From Streptomyces sp. NBC_00234 (GTDB taxonomy: Bacteria; Actinomycetota; Actinomycetes; Streptomycetales; Streptomycetaceae), in NCBI RefSeq assembly GCF_036195325.1, contig NZ_CP108101.1, positions 5,828,001 to 5,892,000 on the forward strand: DNA of 64,000 bases. Direction: 5' to 3'. Numbering within the stretch: position 1 is the first letter of the stretch; the number at the start of each line of letters is the position of its first letter. The notes under the pieces are model-generated. The model saw only the letters and a list, made by a program, of their open reading frames with translations. It did not search any database and had not been told where the DNA came from. Below, in pieces: positions 34,657 to 43,323 of this stretch. The position numbers were made by a program, and so were the translations under genes.

Positions 34657-34869
34657 CTAGACCGCGCCGTACTCGTGCCGGTGTCCGCCCTGCCACTCCA
34701 CCCAATGTGGATCGTCCAGCACGTCACCGGCGTCCGGCAGCCCCGCGCGGCGCAGGAACTCGATCACGTCGTTGTCGCTGCGGGCGAGGCCCGCGTTCTG
34801 GGCGCGGATCGTCACCCGGCGGCCACCCGCTCCTGCTGCGCTGTGGATGACGATCGGTGCTTCGCTCAT
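34657..34869 (-). CDS. Small conserved protein accompanying DUF6233
   Basis: A 70-residue protein (MSEAPIVIHSAAGAGGRRVT, with IRAQNAGLARSDNDVIEFLR and DDPHWVEWQGG). I recall similar short proteins encoded next to DUF6233 genes at many places in Streptomyces genomes. Function unknown; no membrane or signal segment. Ribosome site GAGGG precedes ATG 34869. It follows the DUF6233 gene by 34 bases in the same direction, as a two-gene unit. Confidence 0.7.
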   Translation of the reverse strand: MSEAPIVIHSAAGAGGRRVTIRAQNAGLARSDNDVIEFLRRAGLPDAGDVLDDPHWVEWQGGHRHEYGAV

Positions 34870-34903
34870 GCCCTCATGTCCTCAGGCTCCGGCTGTTCGC
34901 GGT

Positions 34904-35245
34904 TCACAGCACTCCAAGGTCTCTGTCCGGCCGGCAGAACGGGCAAGCCGTGATGCCGTCTGCCGTGAGTGCGCGCAGGGCCTGCTCGCGGGTCATCGGC
35001 TGCGTCCTCCTTCCGCTCATGCCGCAGTCGCCCACGTGGACGGCGTCGGCGTGAGTCCCCGTACCCGTGCGCAGCATGGACAGCTTCCATGCGGGCGCCG
35101 GGGGTGGCAGGACGTGTCGGGTGCGGGCGGCTGCGGCCTCGCGTGCCTCCAGCTCGGCGATCGTCCGATCGGTTCGGCCGAGCTGGTACGCCTGCCACTC
35201 GCGCACGATGCGCAGGCGATCCAGGCGACTAAGGTTTTCGGACAC
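34904..35245 (-). CDS. DUF6233 domain-containing protein
   Basis: A 113-residue protein. N-terminal helix LSRLDRLRIVREWQAYQLGR and TIAELEAREAAAARTRHVLPP, then VHVGDCGMSGRRTQPMTREQA and ACPFCRPDRDLGVL at the C terminus. Cys residues in GDCG and CPFC could bind a metal. The pattern agrees with my memory of DUF6233, a Streptomyces-specific family of unknown role found in many copies. GTG 35245 start; AT-rich upstream bases (35240-35260) may hold the promoter. Divergent from rlmN. Confidence 0.75.
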   Translation of the reverse strand: MSENLSRLDRLRIVREWQAYQLGRTDRTIAELEAREAAAARTRHVLPPPAPAWKLSMLRTGTGTHADAVHVGDCGMSGRRTQPMTREQALRALTADGITACPFCRPDRDLGVL

Positions 35246-35430
35246 ATATTCGATTCTAGGTCTTGGTGAGACGATCTGCGCACCGCTCGTCTTTGGTGCG
35301 ATCGGTCACCCTCGCGCCTGGCGCCGGGCCGTCTGTGGGCCGTCACAGGGCCGCCGATGGCCGGGCCTGATCCCCTCCGAGCCGGCGATGACCTCTAGTA
35401 CCACGGCGTGTCTGCGACACTGGATGAACC

Positions 35431-36537
35431 ATGCCTAAGCCCGGAGAACTCACTTTTGTCGCGCCCCGCGGAGCCAAGAAGCCGCCGCGGCATCTCGCCG
35501 ACCTCACGCCCGACGAGCGCAAGGAAGCAGTCGCCGCGATCGGCGAGAAGCCGTTCCGCGCCAAGCAGCTGTCGCAGCACTACTTCGCGCGGTACGCGCA
35601 CGACCCGTCGGAGTGGACCAACATTCCGGCCGGCTCGCGCGACGGTCTCGCCGAGGCGCTGTTCCCCGACCTGATGTCCGTGGTGCGCCACATCAGCTGT
35701 GACGACGACACCACCCGTAAGACCCTGTGGAAGCTGCATGACGGGACGCTCGTTGAGTCCGTCCTCATGCGCTACCCGGAGCGGGTGACGATGTGCATCT
35801 CCTCGCAGGCGGGCTGCGGGATGAACTGCCCGTTCTGCGCCACGGGGCAGGCCGGGCTCGACCGCAACCTGTCGACCGCCGAGATCGTGCACCAGATCGT
35901 GGACGGCATGCGGGCGCTGCGCGACGGCGAGGTTCCGGGTGGGCCCGCGCGGCTCTCCAACATCGTCTTCATGGGCATGGGTGAGCCCCTGGCCAACTAC
36001 AAGCGTGTCGTCGGCGCGATCCGCCGGCTGACCGACCCCGAGCCCGACGGGCTGGGACTCTCGCAGCGCGGGATCACCGTCTCCACCGTGGGCCTGGTGC
36101 CCGCGATGCTGCGGTTCGCCGACGAGGGCTTCAAGTGCCGTCTCGCCGTCTCGCTGCACGCCCCGGACGACGAGCTGCGCGACACGCTCGTCCCCGTGAA
36201 CACGCGCTGGAAGGTGCGGGAGGTGCTGGACGCCGCGTGGGAGTACGCGGAGAAGTCCGGCCGCCGCATCTCCATCGAGTACGCACTGATCCGTGACATC
36301 AACGACCAGGCGTGGCGGGGCGACCGGCTCGGCAGGCTGCTCAAGGGCAAGCGTGTGCACGTCAACCTGATTCCGCTGAACCCGACGCCCGGTTCCAAGT
36401 GGACCGCCTCGCGGCCCGAGGACGAGAAGGCGTTCGTCGAGGCCATCGCGGCCCACGGCGTGCCGGTCACGGTCCGGGACACGCGCGGTCAGGAGATCGA
36501 CGGGGCCTGCGGACAGCTGGCGGCCTCCGAGCGCTGA
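35431..36537 (+). CDS. rlmN: 23S rRNA (adenine2503-C2) / tRNA methyltransferase RlmN
   Basis: A 368-residue radical SAM methyltransferase modifying A2503 of 23S rRNA and A37 of some tRNAs. The cluster motif C-x3-C-x2-C is present in SSQAGCGMNCPFCATGQAGL around residues 126-145; NIVFMGMGEPLANY and AVSLHAPDDELRDTLVPVN follow; the resolving Cys is in DGACGQLA near the C terminus. ATG 35431. Seventy or so bases downstream lies a TPP riboswitch. Confidence 0.96.
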   Translation: MPKPGELTFVAPRGAKKPPRHLADLTPDERKEAVAAIGEKPFRAKQLSQHYFARYAHDPSEWTNIPAGSRDGLAEALFPDLMSVVRHISCDDDTTRKTLWKLHDGTLVESVLMRYPERVTMCISSQAGCGMNCPFCATGQAGLDRNLSTAEIVHQIVDGMRALRDGEVPGGPARLSNIVFMGMGEPLANYKRVVGAIRRLTDPEPDGLGLSQRGITVSTVGLVPAMLRFADEGFKCRLAVSLHAPDDELRDTLVPVNTRWKVREVLDAAWEYAEKSGRRISIEYALIRDINDQAWRGDRLGRLLKGKRVHVNLIPLNPTPGSKWTASRPEDEKAFVEAIAAHGVPVTVRDTRGQEIDGACGQLAASER

Positions 36538-36582
36538 GGCGGAAGGGGCCCGGTGTAGCCTGGGCGCCATCCAACTTCATAT

Positions 36583-36684
36583 TCCGACAGGGGAGCGCCA
36601 CAGCGCTGAGAGTGCGGCACCAAGGACAGGTTGGCCGCAGACCCTCTGAACCTCGCCCGGGTCATTCCGGGTAGGAAGTTCGGA
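36583..36684 (+). promoter_or_regulatory. TPP (THI-element) riboswitch
   Basis: The thi-box core is complete: AGGGGAGCGCC (36589 region), GCTGAGAGTGCGGC (36604-36617) with ACCCTCTGAACCT (36641-36653), and the second pyrophosphate-binding arm GGGTCATTCCGGGTAGGAAG ending in GTTC. It is transcribed with and immediately upstream of a putative thiamine ABC importer, so transport is repressed when thiamine pyrophosphate is plentiful. Sequence alone is decisive for this class. Confidence 0.95.
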
Positions 36685-36702
36685 CCTTACTCAAGCTGTT
36701 GC

Positions 36703-36744
36703 GCCCTGCCCGCTCCCTGGTGATCACCGGGGGGCGGGCAGGGC
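36703..36744 (+). terminator. Hairpin in the riboswitch expression platform
   Basis: An 11-bp perfect stem GCCCTGCCCGC/GCGGGCAGGGC lies between the TPP aptamer and the ribosome site (CAGGAGG at 36770). Without a U-tract it may act as a terminator of the actinomycete type, switched by ligand binding. Confidence 0.6.
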
Positions 36745-36779
36745 CGCGTCTCTTCCTGGTCACTTCCAGGAGGAATCAC

Positions 36780-37874
36780 ATGAGCACCACCAAGAAGATC
36801 ACGGTGACCGCGGTCGCCGCCGCGCTCGGTGTCACGGCTCTCGCGGGCTGCGGAAGCTCCGACGAGACGGACTCGGGGGCCAAGGGCTCCGGATCCAAGA
36901 CCGTGACGCTCGTCAGCCACGACTCCTTCAACGCGTCGAAGGACGTGCTGAAGGCGTTCACCGAGGAGACGGGCTACACCGTCAAGGTCCTCAAGAGCGG
37001 GGACGCCGGTGCCGCGCTCAACCAGGAGATCCTGACCAAGGGTTCCCCGCGCGGCGACGTGTTCTTCGGCGTCGACAACACGCTGCTCTCCCGCGCCCTC
37101 GACAACGGTCTGTTCACGCCGTACGAGGCGAAGGGCCTGGACCGGGTCGCGGCCGACGCGCAGCTGGACGCCGACAAGCACCGGGTCACGCCCGTCGACA
37201 CCGGTGACATCTGCGTCAACTACGACAAGAAGTACTTCGCGGACAAGAAGCTCGACCCTCCGCAGTCCTTCGACGACCTGCTGAAGCCCGCGTACAAGGA
37301 CCTTCTCGTCACCGAGAACGCCGCTACGTCCTCGCCCGGTCTCGGCTTCCTCCTCGGCACCGTCGCCGCCTACGGCGAGGACGGCTACGAGAACTACTGG
37401 AAGAAGCTGAAGGACAACGGCGTCAAGGTCGTCGACGGCTGGGAGCAGGCGTACAACGACGAGTTCTCCGGCTCCGCCGGCGGCAGGAAGGCCAAGGCCG
37501 ACCGGCCCCTGGTGGTCTCCTACGCCTCCAGCCCGCCCGTCGAGGTGCTCTACGCCGAGCCGCAGCCGACCGAGGCTCCGACCGGTGTCGCCACCGGGAC
37601 CTGCTTCCGCCAGATCGAGTTCGCCGGCTTGCTGGACGGCGCGAAGAACGAGGCGGGCGGCAAGGCCCTGCTGGACTTCCTGATCAGCCGGACGTTCCAG
37701 GAGGACATGCCGCTGAACATGTTCGTGAACCCGGTCGTCAGCGACGCCAAGCTGCCCGAGCTCTTCACGGAGTTCGGCGCGACGGTCGACAAGCCGGCGA
37801 CCGTGGCCCCGGACCGGATCGCCGAGAACCGTGAGCAGTGGGTCCGGTCGTGGTCCTCGCTCGTGGTGAAGTAG
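36780..37874 (+). CDS. thiB: Thiamine-type ABC transporter substrate-binding lipoprotein
   Basis: A 364-residue extracytoplasmic binding protein. Lipoprotein signal MSTTKKITVTAVAAALGVTA with LAGC lipobox at residues 22-25. The mature part shows TVTLVSHDSFNASKDVLKAF and RGDVFFGVDNTLLSRALDNG, DTGDICVNYDKKYF, typical of the ThiB/iron-binding group. A strong CCAGGAGGAATCAC site decides ATG 36780. It is the first gene of thiB-P-Q behind a TPP riboswitch, which is the best evidence for thiamine or a precursor as ligand. Confidence 0.9.
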   Translation: MSTTKKITVTAVAAALGVTALAGCGSSDETDSGAKGSGSKTVTLVSHDSFNASKDVLKAFTEETGYTVKVLKSGDAGAALNQEILTKGSPRGDVFFGVDNTLLSRALDNGLFTPYEAKGLDRVAADAQLDADKHRVTPVDTGDICVNYDKKYFADKKLDPPQSFDDLLKPAYKDLLVTENAATSSPGLGFLLGTVAAYGEDGYENYWKKLKDNGVKVVDGWEQAYNDEFSGSAGGRKAKADRPLVVSYASSPPVEVLYAEPQPTEAPTGVATGTCFRQIEFAGLLDGAKNEAGGKALLDFLISRTFQEDMPLNMFVNPVVSDAKLPELFTEFGATVDKPATVAPDRIAENREQWVRSWSSLVVK

Positions 37875-37885
37875 TCGGCCGTTTC

Positions 37886-39544
37886 GTGCGCAAGGCGGCG
37901 ATACGCGGGAACGCGGTGCGGTTCGGCCTGATGGCCGTGCCCGTCGCGTTCTTCGCGCTGTTCTTCGCCTACCCCGTCGTCGCGATCGTCGGCCGGGGGC
38001 TGAAGGACGGGGGCCGGTGGCAGTTCGGCCGGATCGGCGAGGTGCTGAGCCGGCCGGAGATCGTCGACGTCCTCTGGTTCACCACCTGGCAGGCCCTCGC
38101 CTCCACCGCCCTCACCCTGGTTCTCGCGCTGCCGGCCGCATACGTGTTCGCCCGCTTCGCCTTCCCCGGCAAGCAACTGCTGCGCGCCGTCGTCACGGTG
38201 CCGTTCGTCCTGCCGACGGTCGTCGTCGGGACGGCGTTCCTCGCGTTGCTGGGCCGTGGCGGCTTCCTCGACGAGCTGTGGGGCGTGCGGCTCGACACCA
38301 CCGTGTGGGCGATCCTGCTCGCCCATGTCTTCTTCAACTACGCCGTGGTCGTACGGACCGTGGGCGGCCTCTGGTCGCAGCTCGACCCGCGGCAGGAGGA
38401 GGCCGCCCGGGTGCTCGGTGCCGGACGGTTCGCCGCCTGGCGGCGGGTGACCCTGCCCGCGCTGGCGCCCGCCGTGGCCGCAGCCGCGCTGATGGTCTTC
38501 CTCTTCACGTTCACCTCGTTCGGCGTCGTGCAGATCCTCGGGGGCCCGGCCTACTCCACGCTCGAAGTGGAGATCTACCGGCAGACCGCCCAGCTCCTCG
38601 ATCTGCCGACGGCCGCGGTGCTGACGCTCGTGCAGTTCGCCGCGGTCGGCGGAATCCTGGCCGTGCACGCCCGGACCGTACGGCGACGGGAGACCGCGCT
38701 GAAGCTGGTCGATCCGGAACAGACCGCCCGCAGGCCGCGCGGCGCCGGGCAGTGGGCGCTGCTCGGCGGAGTGCTGCTGACCGTGCTGCTGCTGATCCTG
38801 CTGCCGCTCGGCGTGCTGGTGGAGCGTTCCCTGGACGGGCCGGGCGGCTACGGCTTCGCGTTCTACCGCGCGCTCCAGTCCGCCGACGCCAGCGGGTCCA
38901 CGTTCCTCGTACCGCCGCTCGAAGCGGTCTGGAACTCGCTCCGGTACGCGCTCGTCGCGACCCTCATCGCGCTCTTCGTCGGCGGCCTGGCCGCGGCGGC
39001 TCTCACCCGCCGGGCGGGGCGGCTCGTCCGGGGCTTCGACGCGCTGCTGATGCTGCCGCTCGGAGTCTCCGCGGTCACGGTCGGCTTCGGCTTCCTGATC
39101 ACGCTCGACGAGCCGCCGTTCGATCTGCGGACGTCCTGGATCCTCGTGCCGCTCGCGCAGGCCCTGGTGGGCGTTCCCTTCGTCGTACGGACCATGCTGC
39201 CGGTCCTGCGCGCGGTGGACGGGCGGCTGCGGGAGGCCGCGGCGGTGCTCGGGGCCTCACCGCTGCGAGCCTGGCGCGAGGTCGATCTGCCGCTCGTGCG
39301 CAGGGCGCTGCTGGTCGCGGCAGGCTTCGCCTTCGCCGTATCGCTCGGTGAGTTCGGGGCGACCGTGTTCATCGCGCGTCCCGACAATCCGACGCTGCCG
39401 GTCGCGGTGGCCCGGCTGCTCGGGCGGTCCGGGGAGCTCAACTACGGTCAGGCGATGGCGCTCAGCACCATTCTGATGCTCGTCTGCGCGGTGTCGCTGC
39501 TTCTGCTGGAACGTATCCGCACCGACCGATCCGGGGAGTTCTGA
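37886..39544 (+). CDS. thiP: Thiamine-type ABC transporter permease (fused double permease)
   Basis: A 552-residue membrane protein with two repeated BPD_transp_1 halves, as in ThiP and FbpB. Twelve or so helices. EAA loops appear in both halves: RQEEAARVLGAGRFAAWRRVTLP near residues 168-190 (two parts) and LREAAAVLGASPLRAWREVDLP near 450. GTG 37886 is tentative; GTG 37838 or 37850 would overlap thiB; none has a clear ribosome site. The gene ends two bases before the ATP-binding gene. Confidence 0.88.
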   Translation: MRKAAIRGNAVRFGLMAVPVAFFALFFAYPVVAIVGRGLKDGGRWQFGRIGEVLSRPEIVDVLWFTTWQALASTALTLVLALPAAYVFARFAFPGKQLLRAVVTVPFVLPTVVVGTAFLALLGRGGFLDELWGVRLDTTVWAILLAHVFFNYAVVVRTVGGLWSQLDPRQEEAARVLGAGRFAAWRRVTLPALAPAVAAAALMVFLFTFTSFGVVQILGGPAYSTLEVEIYRQTAQLLDLPTAAVLTLVQFAAVGGILAVHARTVRRRETALKLVDPEQTARRPRGAGQWALLGGVLLTVLLLILLPLGVLVERSLDGPGGYGFAFYRALQSADASGSTFLVPPLEAVWNSLRYALVATLIALFVGGLAAAALTRRAGRLVRGFDALLMLPLGVSAVTVGFGFLITLDEPPFDLRTSWILVPLAQALVGVPFVVRTMLPVLRAVDGRLREAAAVLGASPLRAWREVDLPLVRRALLVAAGFAFAVSLGEFGATVFIARPDNPTLPVAVARLLGRSGELNYGQAMALSTILMLVCAVSLLLLERIRTDRSGEF

Positions 39545-39546
39545 CC

Positions 39547-40602
39547 ATGCTGACACTGGAATCGGCCACGGTCCGCTTCGGGCGGCGGACGGCGCTCGAC
39601 GCGGTGGACCTGGAGGTCGCCGACCACGAGATCGTCTGTGTGCTGGGGCCGAGCGGCAGCGGGAAGTCGACGCTGCTGCGGGTGGTCGCCGGGCTCCAGC
39701 CCCTGGACGGCGGCCGGGTGCTGCTGGACGGCGCCGACCAGGCGGGTGTGCCGGTGCACCGGCGGGGCCTCGGCCTGATGTTCCAGGACCACCAGCTGTT
39801 CCCGCACCGCGATGTCGGCGCCAACGTCGCCTTCGGGCTGCGGATGCACGGCGCCGCGCGCGCGGAGCGGGAACGGAAGGTCGAGGGACTGCTCGGTCTG
39901 GTGGGGCTGCCGGGCGCCGGCCGGCGGGCCGTCGCCGCGCTGTCGGGCGGCGAGCAGCAGCGCGTCGCGCTGGCCCGGGCGCTCGCCCCCAGCCCGAAGC
40001 TGCTGATGCTGGACGAACCCCTGGGACAGCTGGACCGGAGCCTGCGCGAACGCCTGGTCGTCGAACTCCGTACGCTGTTCGGCCGCCTGGGTACGACGGT
40101 GCTGGCCGTCACCCACGACCAGGGCGAGGCGTTCGCGCTCGCCGACCGGGTGGTGGTGATGCGGGACGGGCGGATCGCCCAGGCGGGGACCCCGATGGAG
40201 GTCTGGCAGCGGCCGGCCTCCGCGTTCGTGGCCCGGTTCCTCGGCTTCGACAACGTGGTGGACGCCGAGGTGACGGGCGCCGTCGCGGACACCGCCTGGG
40301 GCAAGGTGGCCGTGCCGGAGGGGGAGTGGCAGGGCGCCTGCGAGCTGCTGGTCCGGCCGGCCGGGGTGCGGATCGGCGCCCCGGACGCCGGGCTGCGCTG
40401 CACGGTGGGGGTGCGTACGTTCCGGGGGCACCACGTCTCCGTACTGCTGCACCCGGACAGCGGACCCGCGCTGGAGGCGGAGTGCGCGCTGCGCGACACG
40501 CCGGAGGAGGGCTCCGCGGTCGGCGTGACCTTCGATGTGGCGGAGACGGTGGTCCTGGCGCCGGACGGCAGGGGCGGTGTCCGGGGCGCGACCGGGGAGT
40601 GA
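39547..40602 (+). CDS. thiQ: Thiamine-type ABC transporter ATP-binding protein
   Basis: A 351-residue ATPase. Walker A LGPSGSGKSTLLRVV at residues 34-48, Q-loop FQDHQLFPHRDVGANVAFGL, signature ALSGGEQQRVALARAL, Walker B LLMLDEPLGQLD and switch AVTHDQGEA. A C-terminal regulatory extension of about 110 residues (TOBE-like, FDNVVDAEVTGAV...) follows. It energises the import of the ThiB ligand through ThiP. Last gene of the riboswitch operon; starts two bases after thiP. Confidence 0.92.
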   Translation: MLTLESATVRFGRRTALDAVDLEVADHEIVCVLGPSGSGKSTLLRVVAGLQPLDGGRVLLDGADQAGVPVHRRGLGLMFQDHQLFPHRDVGANVAFGLRMHGAARAERERKVEGLLGLVGLPGAGRRAVAALSGGEQQRVALARALAPSPKLLMLDEPLGQLDRSLRERLVVELRTLFGRLGTTVLAVTHDQGEAFALADRVVVMRDGRIAQAGTPMEVWQRPASAFVARFLGFDNVVDAEVTGAVADTAWGKVAVPEGEWQGACELLVRPAGVRIGAPDAGLRCTVGVRTFRGHHVSVLLHPDSGPALEAECALRDTPEEGSAVGVTFDVAETVVLAPDGRGGVRGATGE

Positions 40603-40704
40603 CCGGCTGGCGGCACCCTCCGGAGCCTGGTCCCCTGGAACCGGCAGCACAGCCCGGCCGAAGGCCACCACGGGCTCCGGGCCGCTGGGGAAAGGACAGG
40701 GACC

Positions 40705-41154
40705 ATGAACGGGTCAGTACGCGAGGGCATCGACATCACCCGTGTCTTCGACGCCCCACGGGAGCGGGTGTTCGAGGCGTGGACGACGCCGGAACCCTTC
40801 GCCGCCTGGTACGGCGGTGACGCCGACGTACCGCTCGACCGGGTGTCGATGGATGTCAGGCCGGGCGGGAAGTGGAGTCTGGTCATCGTCGTACCCGGTA
40901 CGGAGATGCCGTTCCACGGCGTCTACCGAGAGGTCGTCGAACCGGAGAGGCTGGCCTTCACGCTGAAGGACGCCACCGCGCCCGAGGAGGCGGAGGGCGA
41001 GATCGTCACCGCCACGTTCACCGGGCGGGGGCGCACCACCGAGATGGTGTTCCGCCAGCGCGGCGGCAACCTCACCCCCGAGCAGTACGCGGCGGCCGAG
41101 GACGGCTGGGAGGCGTTCTTCGACACCCTCTCCACGGTCCTCGCCGCGTCCTGA
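40705..41154 (+). CDS. SRPBCC / AHSA1-domain protein
   Basis: A 149-residue START-like fold protein of the Aha1-related group: IDITRVFDAPRERVFEAWTT at the N terminus, WYGGDADVPLDRVSMDVRPG and GWEAFFDTLSTVLA at the end. These proteins bind hydrophobic ligands; in bacteria they are often encoded with ArsR regulators, but none is adjacent. ATG 40705 follows GGAAAGGACAGGGACC. Function unknown. Convergent with the ABC permease gene. Confidence 0.88.
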   Translation: MNGSVREGIDITRVFDAPRERVFEAWTTPEPFAAWYGGDADVPLDRVSMDVRPGGKWSLVIVVPGTEMPFHGVYREVVEPERLAFTLKDATAPEEAEGEIVTATFTGRGRTTEMVFRQRGGNLTPEQYAAAEDGWEAFFDTLSTVLAAS

Positions 41155-41222
41155 GGACGGGTCCCGAGGACGGGGCCTGACGACAGGCACCCGAACGGGG
41201 CGGCCCGCCACGACGCGGAGCG

Positions 41223-42389
41223 TCAGGCGGTCAGCGGCAGCGCCGCCAGTTCCGCCACCACCCAGGTCAGCGGTGCGAACACGAGCAGCAGCGCACCCGT
41301 CCGGAGCGCGGTGGCGCTGCGCAGCGCGGAGGCCGGGGCGCCCATTCTGAGGAGCGCGTCCGCCGTGTCGGCGCGGGCCTGCTTCGCCTCCAGCGCGGAG
41401 GTCAGCAGCGTCGCGGTCGTGCAGCCCAGGACGAGCGCGGCTCCGAGGGCGGTGAGGGGGCCGAAGGGGCGGGGCCCCGTCCCGTACAGCGCGACGGCCG
41501 CGATCACCGCGGACAGGACCGCGCAGACGACTCCGATCGGGCGGCCGATCCGGTTCGCCTCGTTCATCAGGACCCGGCCGGCCAGCAGGCGCACGGCTCC
41601 CGGGCGTACCGCCTGGAGCAGCTGCCCGCAGAGGTAGGTGAGGCCGGGCCCGGCCATGGCCAGGCCGATCGCCGTCAGGGTCCAGCCCGCCAGGACGCCG
41701 GCGGGGGCGGCGTCCAGCCTGCCCGGCAGCGGGAACGGGTTTCCCGCCGCTCCCCGGCTCACGTACGCCTCGACCGCGAGACCCGCCGCGGTCAGGGCGA
41801 CGCCCCACGGCAGACCGGACGGAGCCCGTGACGTACCGGCCTCGTCGGTGACCTCCGCGGTGTCGGAGGAGGGCGCCGAGGGCCGGGAGCGCAGAGCCAG
41901 CGCACTCGCGAGCGCCGAGGCCACCGGCACGAGGGCGAGCAGCACGAGGGCGGCTGCCAGGGGCAACGGGGCTTCGGCGCCCAGCAGTTCGGCCGCACCG
42001 CCGTCGAAGGGCAGCCCGGTCAGGTCGCCGCGCAGGTGGAGGAAGAAGAGCAGGGCCACCATCGAGCCGAGCGTGGTGGAGACCGCGGTGGAGACGGCGG
42101 CGAGCACGGAGAGTCTGACCGGCCCGAGCCCGATGGCGGAGAGTCCCGGGCGGGGGCGGGTGCCCGGGTCCGTCCGGGCCACCGCGACGGCGAACTGCAC
42201 GGTGGCCGCCAGCGGCACGAGGCACCAGAGCAGCCGCAGCACCGATCCGGTGGCCTGCGCCGGGTGCCCGGAGGCGTACCCCAGGGTGCACAGCAGCAGG
42301 AAGCCGACTCCGGCCGACGCGGCGGCGACGAGCAGCCGCCGGACCAGGACCAGAGGATGCGTACCGCGGGTCAGACGGAGAGCGAGCAC
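41223..42389 (-). CDS. ABC transporter permease, FtsX/MacB-like, substrate unknown
   Basis: A 388-residue membrane protein with about eight helices: LLVAAASAGVGFLLLCTLGY, LLWCLVPLAATVQFAVAVA, LSVLAAVSTAVSTTLGSMVA, LPLAAALVLLALVPVASALA and three near the C terminus. The last third, GVVCAVLSAVIAAVALYGTG ... ADTADALLRMGAPASALRSA, resembles FtsX-like permeases with little extracellular domain. GTG 42389 begins MLALRLTRGTHPL and overlaps the ATPase gene by 19 bases, so they form one exporter. The open frame above it is antisense-type Arg-rich sequence. Confidence 0.85.
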   Translation of the reverse strand: MLALRLTRGTHPLVLVRRLLVAAASAGVGFLLLCTLGYASGHPAQATGSVLRLLWCLVPLAATVQFAVAVARTDPGTRPRPGLSAIGLGPVRLSVLAAVSTAVSTTLGSMVALLFFLHLRGDLTGLPFDGGAAELLGAEAPLPLAAALVLLALVPVASALASALALRSRPSAPSSDTAEVTDEAGTSRAPSGLPWGVALTAAGLAVEAYVSRGAAGNPFPLPGRLDAAPAGVLAGWTLTAIGLAMAGPGLTYLCGQLLQAVRPGAVRLLAGRVLMNEANRIGRPIGVVCAVLSAVIAAVALYGTGPRPFGPLTALGAALVLGCTTATLLTSALEAKQARADTADALLRMGAPASALRSATALRTGALLLVFAPLTWVVAELAALPLTA

Positions 42390-43108
42390 GCCGAGCGGCC
42401 CTCCGCATCGGGTACGGCGGGCAGGGAGACGGTGCTGACGCGGCGGCCGTCCAGCAGGGCGACCGCGCGGTCGGCGAGGGCGGCGACCTCCACGTCGTGG
42501 GTGGCGATGACGACCGTGATGCCGTGCGAGCGGGCCGCGGTCGTCAGGGTGCGCAGGAGCTGCGTGCGTTCGGCGCGGTGGAGCGTCGCGGTCGGCTCGT
42601 CGGCGAAGATCACGGACGGCGAGGCGGTCAGCGCGCGGGCGACGGAGACCCGCTGGCGCTGGGCCTGGAGCAGCGCGTGCGGTCGCTTCTTGGCGAAGGC
42701 GGCGATGTCGAGGCGCTCCAGCCACTCCAGCGCGGCCTTCTTCGCGGCCCGGTGCGAGGTGCCCCGCAGGAGCAGCGGAAGGGCCGCGTTCTCCCAGGTG
42801 GTCAGCTCCGGTACGAGCTGGGGCTCGGGGGCGATCCAGCCGAACCGCTCACGGCGCAGCTGTTCGCGCAGGCGGGGGCCCATGGTGTGGATGGGGACGC
42901 TGTTGAACCAGACCTCGCCCTGCTGGGGCACCAGCTGTCCGGACAGACAGTGCAGCAGCGTGGTCTTCCCACTGCCGCGCGGCCCGGTCACGGCAAGGAT
43001 CTCGCCGTCCCGGATGCCGACGGAGACACCACCGAGCCCGGGTGAGCCGTTGTGGGAATGATGCAGGGAACGCGCCCAGATCACGTCGTTGTCCGGCGGG
43101 GCCACCAT
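42371..43108 (-). CDS. ABC transporter ATP-binding protein with degenerate signature
   Basis: A 245-residue ATPase. Walker A TGPRGSGKTTLLHCL at about residues 41-55, Walker B VIFADEPTATLH and switch VIATHDVEVAAL are intact, but the signature motif is LLQAQRQRVSVARAL rather than LSGGQ. ATG 43108 is preferred: GAGG lies at a good distance; an upstream GTG (43117) adds three residues. It pairs with the overlapping permease gene. Fits small-molecule or lipoprotein-type export; substrate unknown. Confidence 0.87.
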   Translation of the reverse strand: MVAPPDNDVIWARSLHHSHNGSPGLGGVSVGIRDGEILAVTGPRGSGKTTLLHCLSGQLVPQQGEVWFNSVPIHTMGPRLREQLRRERFGWIAPEPQLVPELTTWENAALPLLLRGTSHRAAKKAALEWLERLDIAAFAKKRPHALLQAQRQRVSVARALTASPSVIFADEPTATLHRAERTQLLRTLTTAARSHGITVVIATHDVEVAALADRAVALLDGRRVSTVSLPAVPDAEGRSACSLSV

Positions 43109-43218
43109 GGCGTACACCTCGGTTCAGATCAGATTTCCCGTCCCCCGTACGGGGGAACGAAGACGCGGCCGATCGGTCACTCGGCACGGTAGGCAGCCCG
43201 GCCCTGGTGTGCGCACAG

Positions 43219-43271
43219 CACGCGGCCCGGATGCGCTCCTTCTCACTCGAAAGGCGTATCCGGGCCGCGTG
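43219..43271 (-). terminator. Strong hairpin after the aminotransferase gene
   Basis: Fourteen perfect pairs (43219-43232 with 43258-43271) extend by four more with one G-T pair. It lies 53 bases beyond the aminotransferase stop, between it and the ABC gene on the same strand. Confidence 0.75.
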
Positions 43272-43323
43272 GACCGTATGAAATGACCGCTGGAACGTCG
43301 TCAGCCGGCGGTCACCCGCGGGG

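Noticed and set aside
33630..35430. Integrated plasmid or phage attachment site
   Set aside because: The island has no integrase, tRNA gene or matching direct repeats at its edges that I can see.
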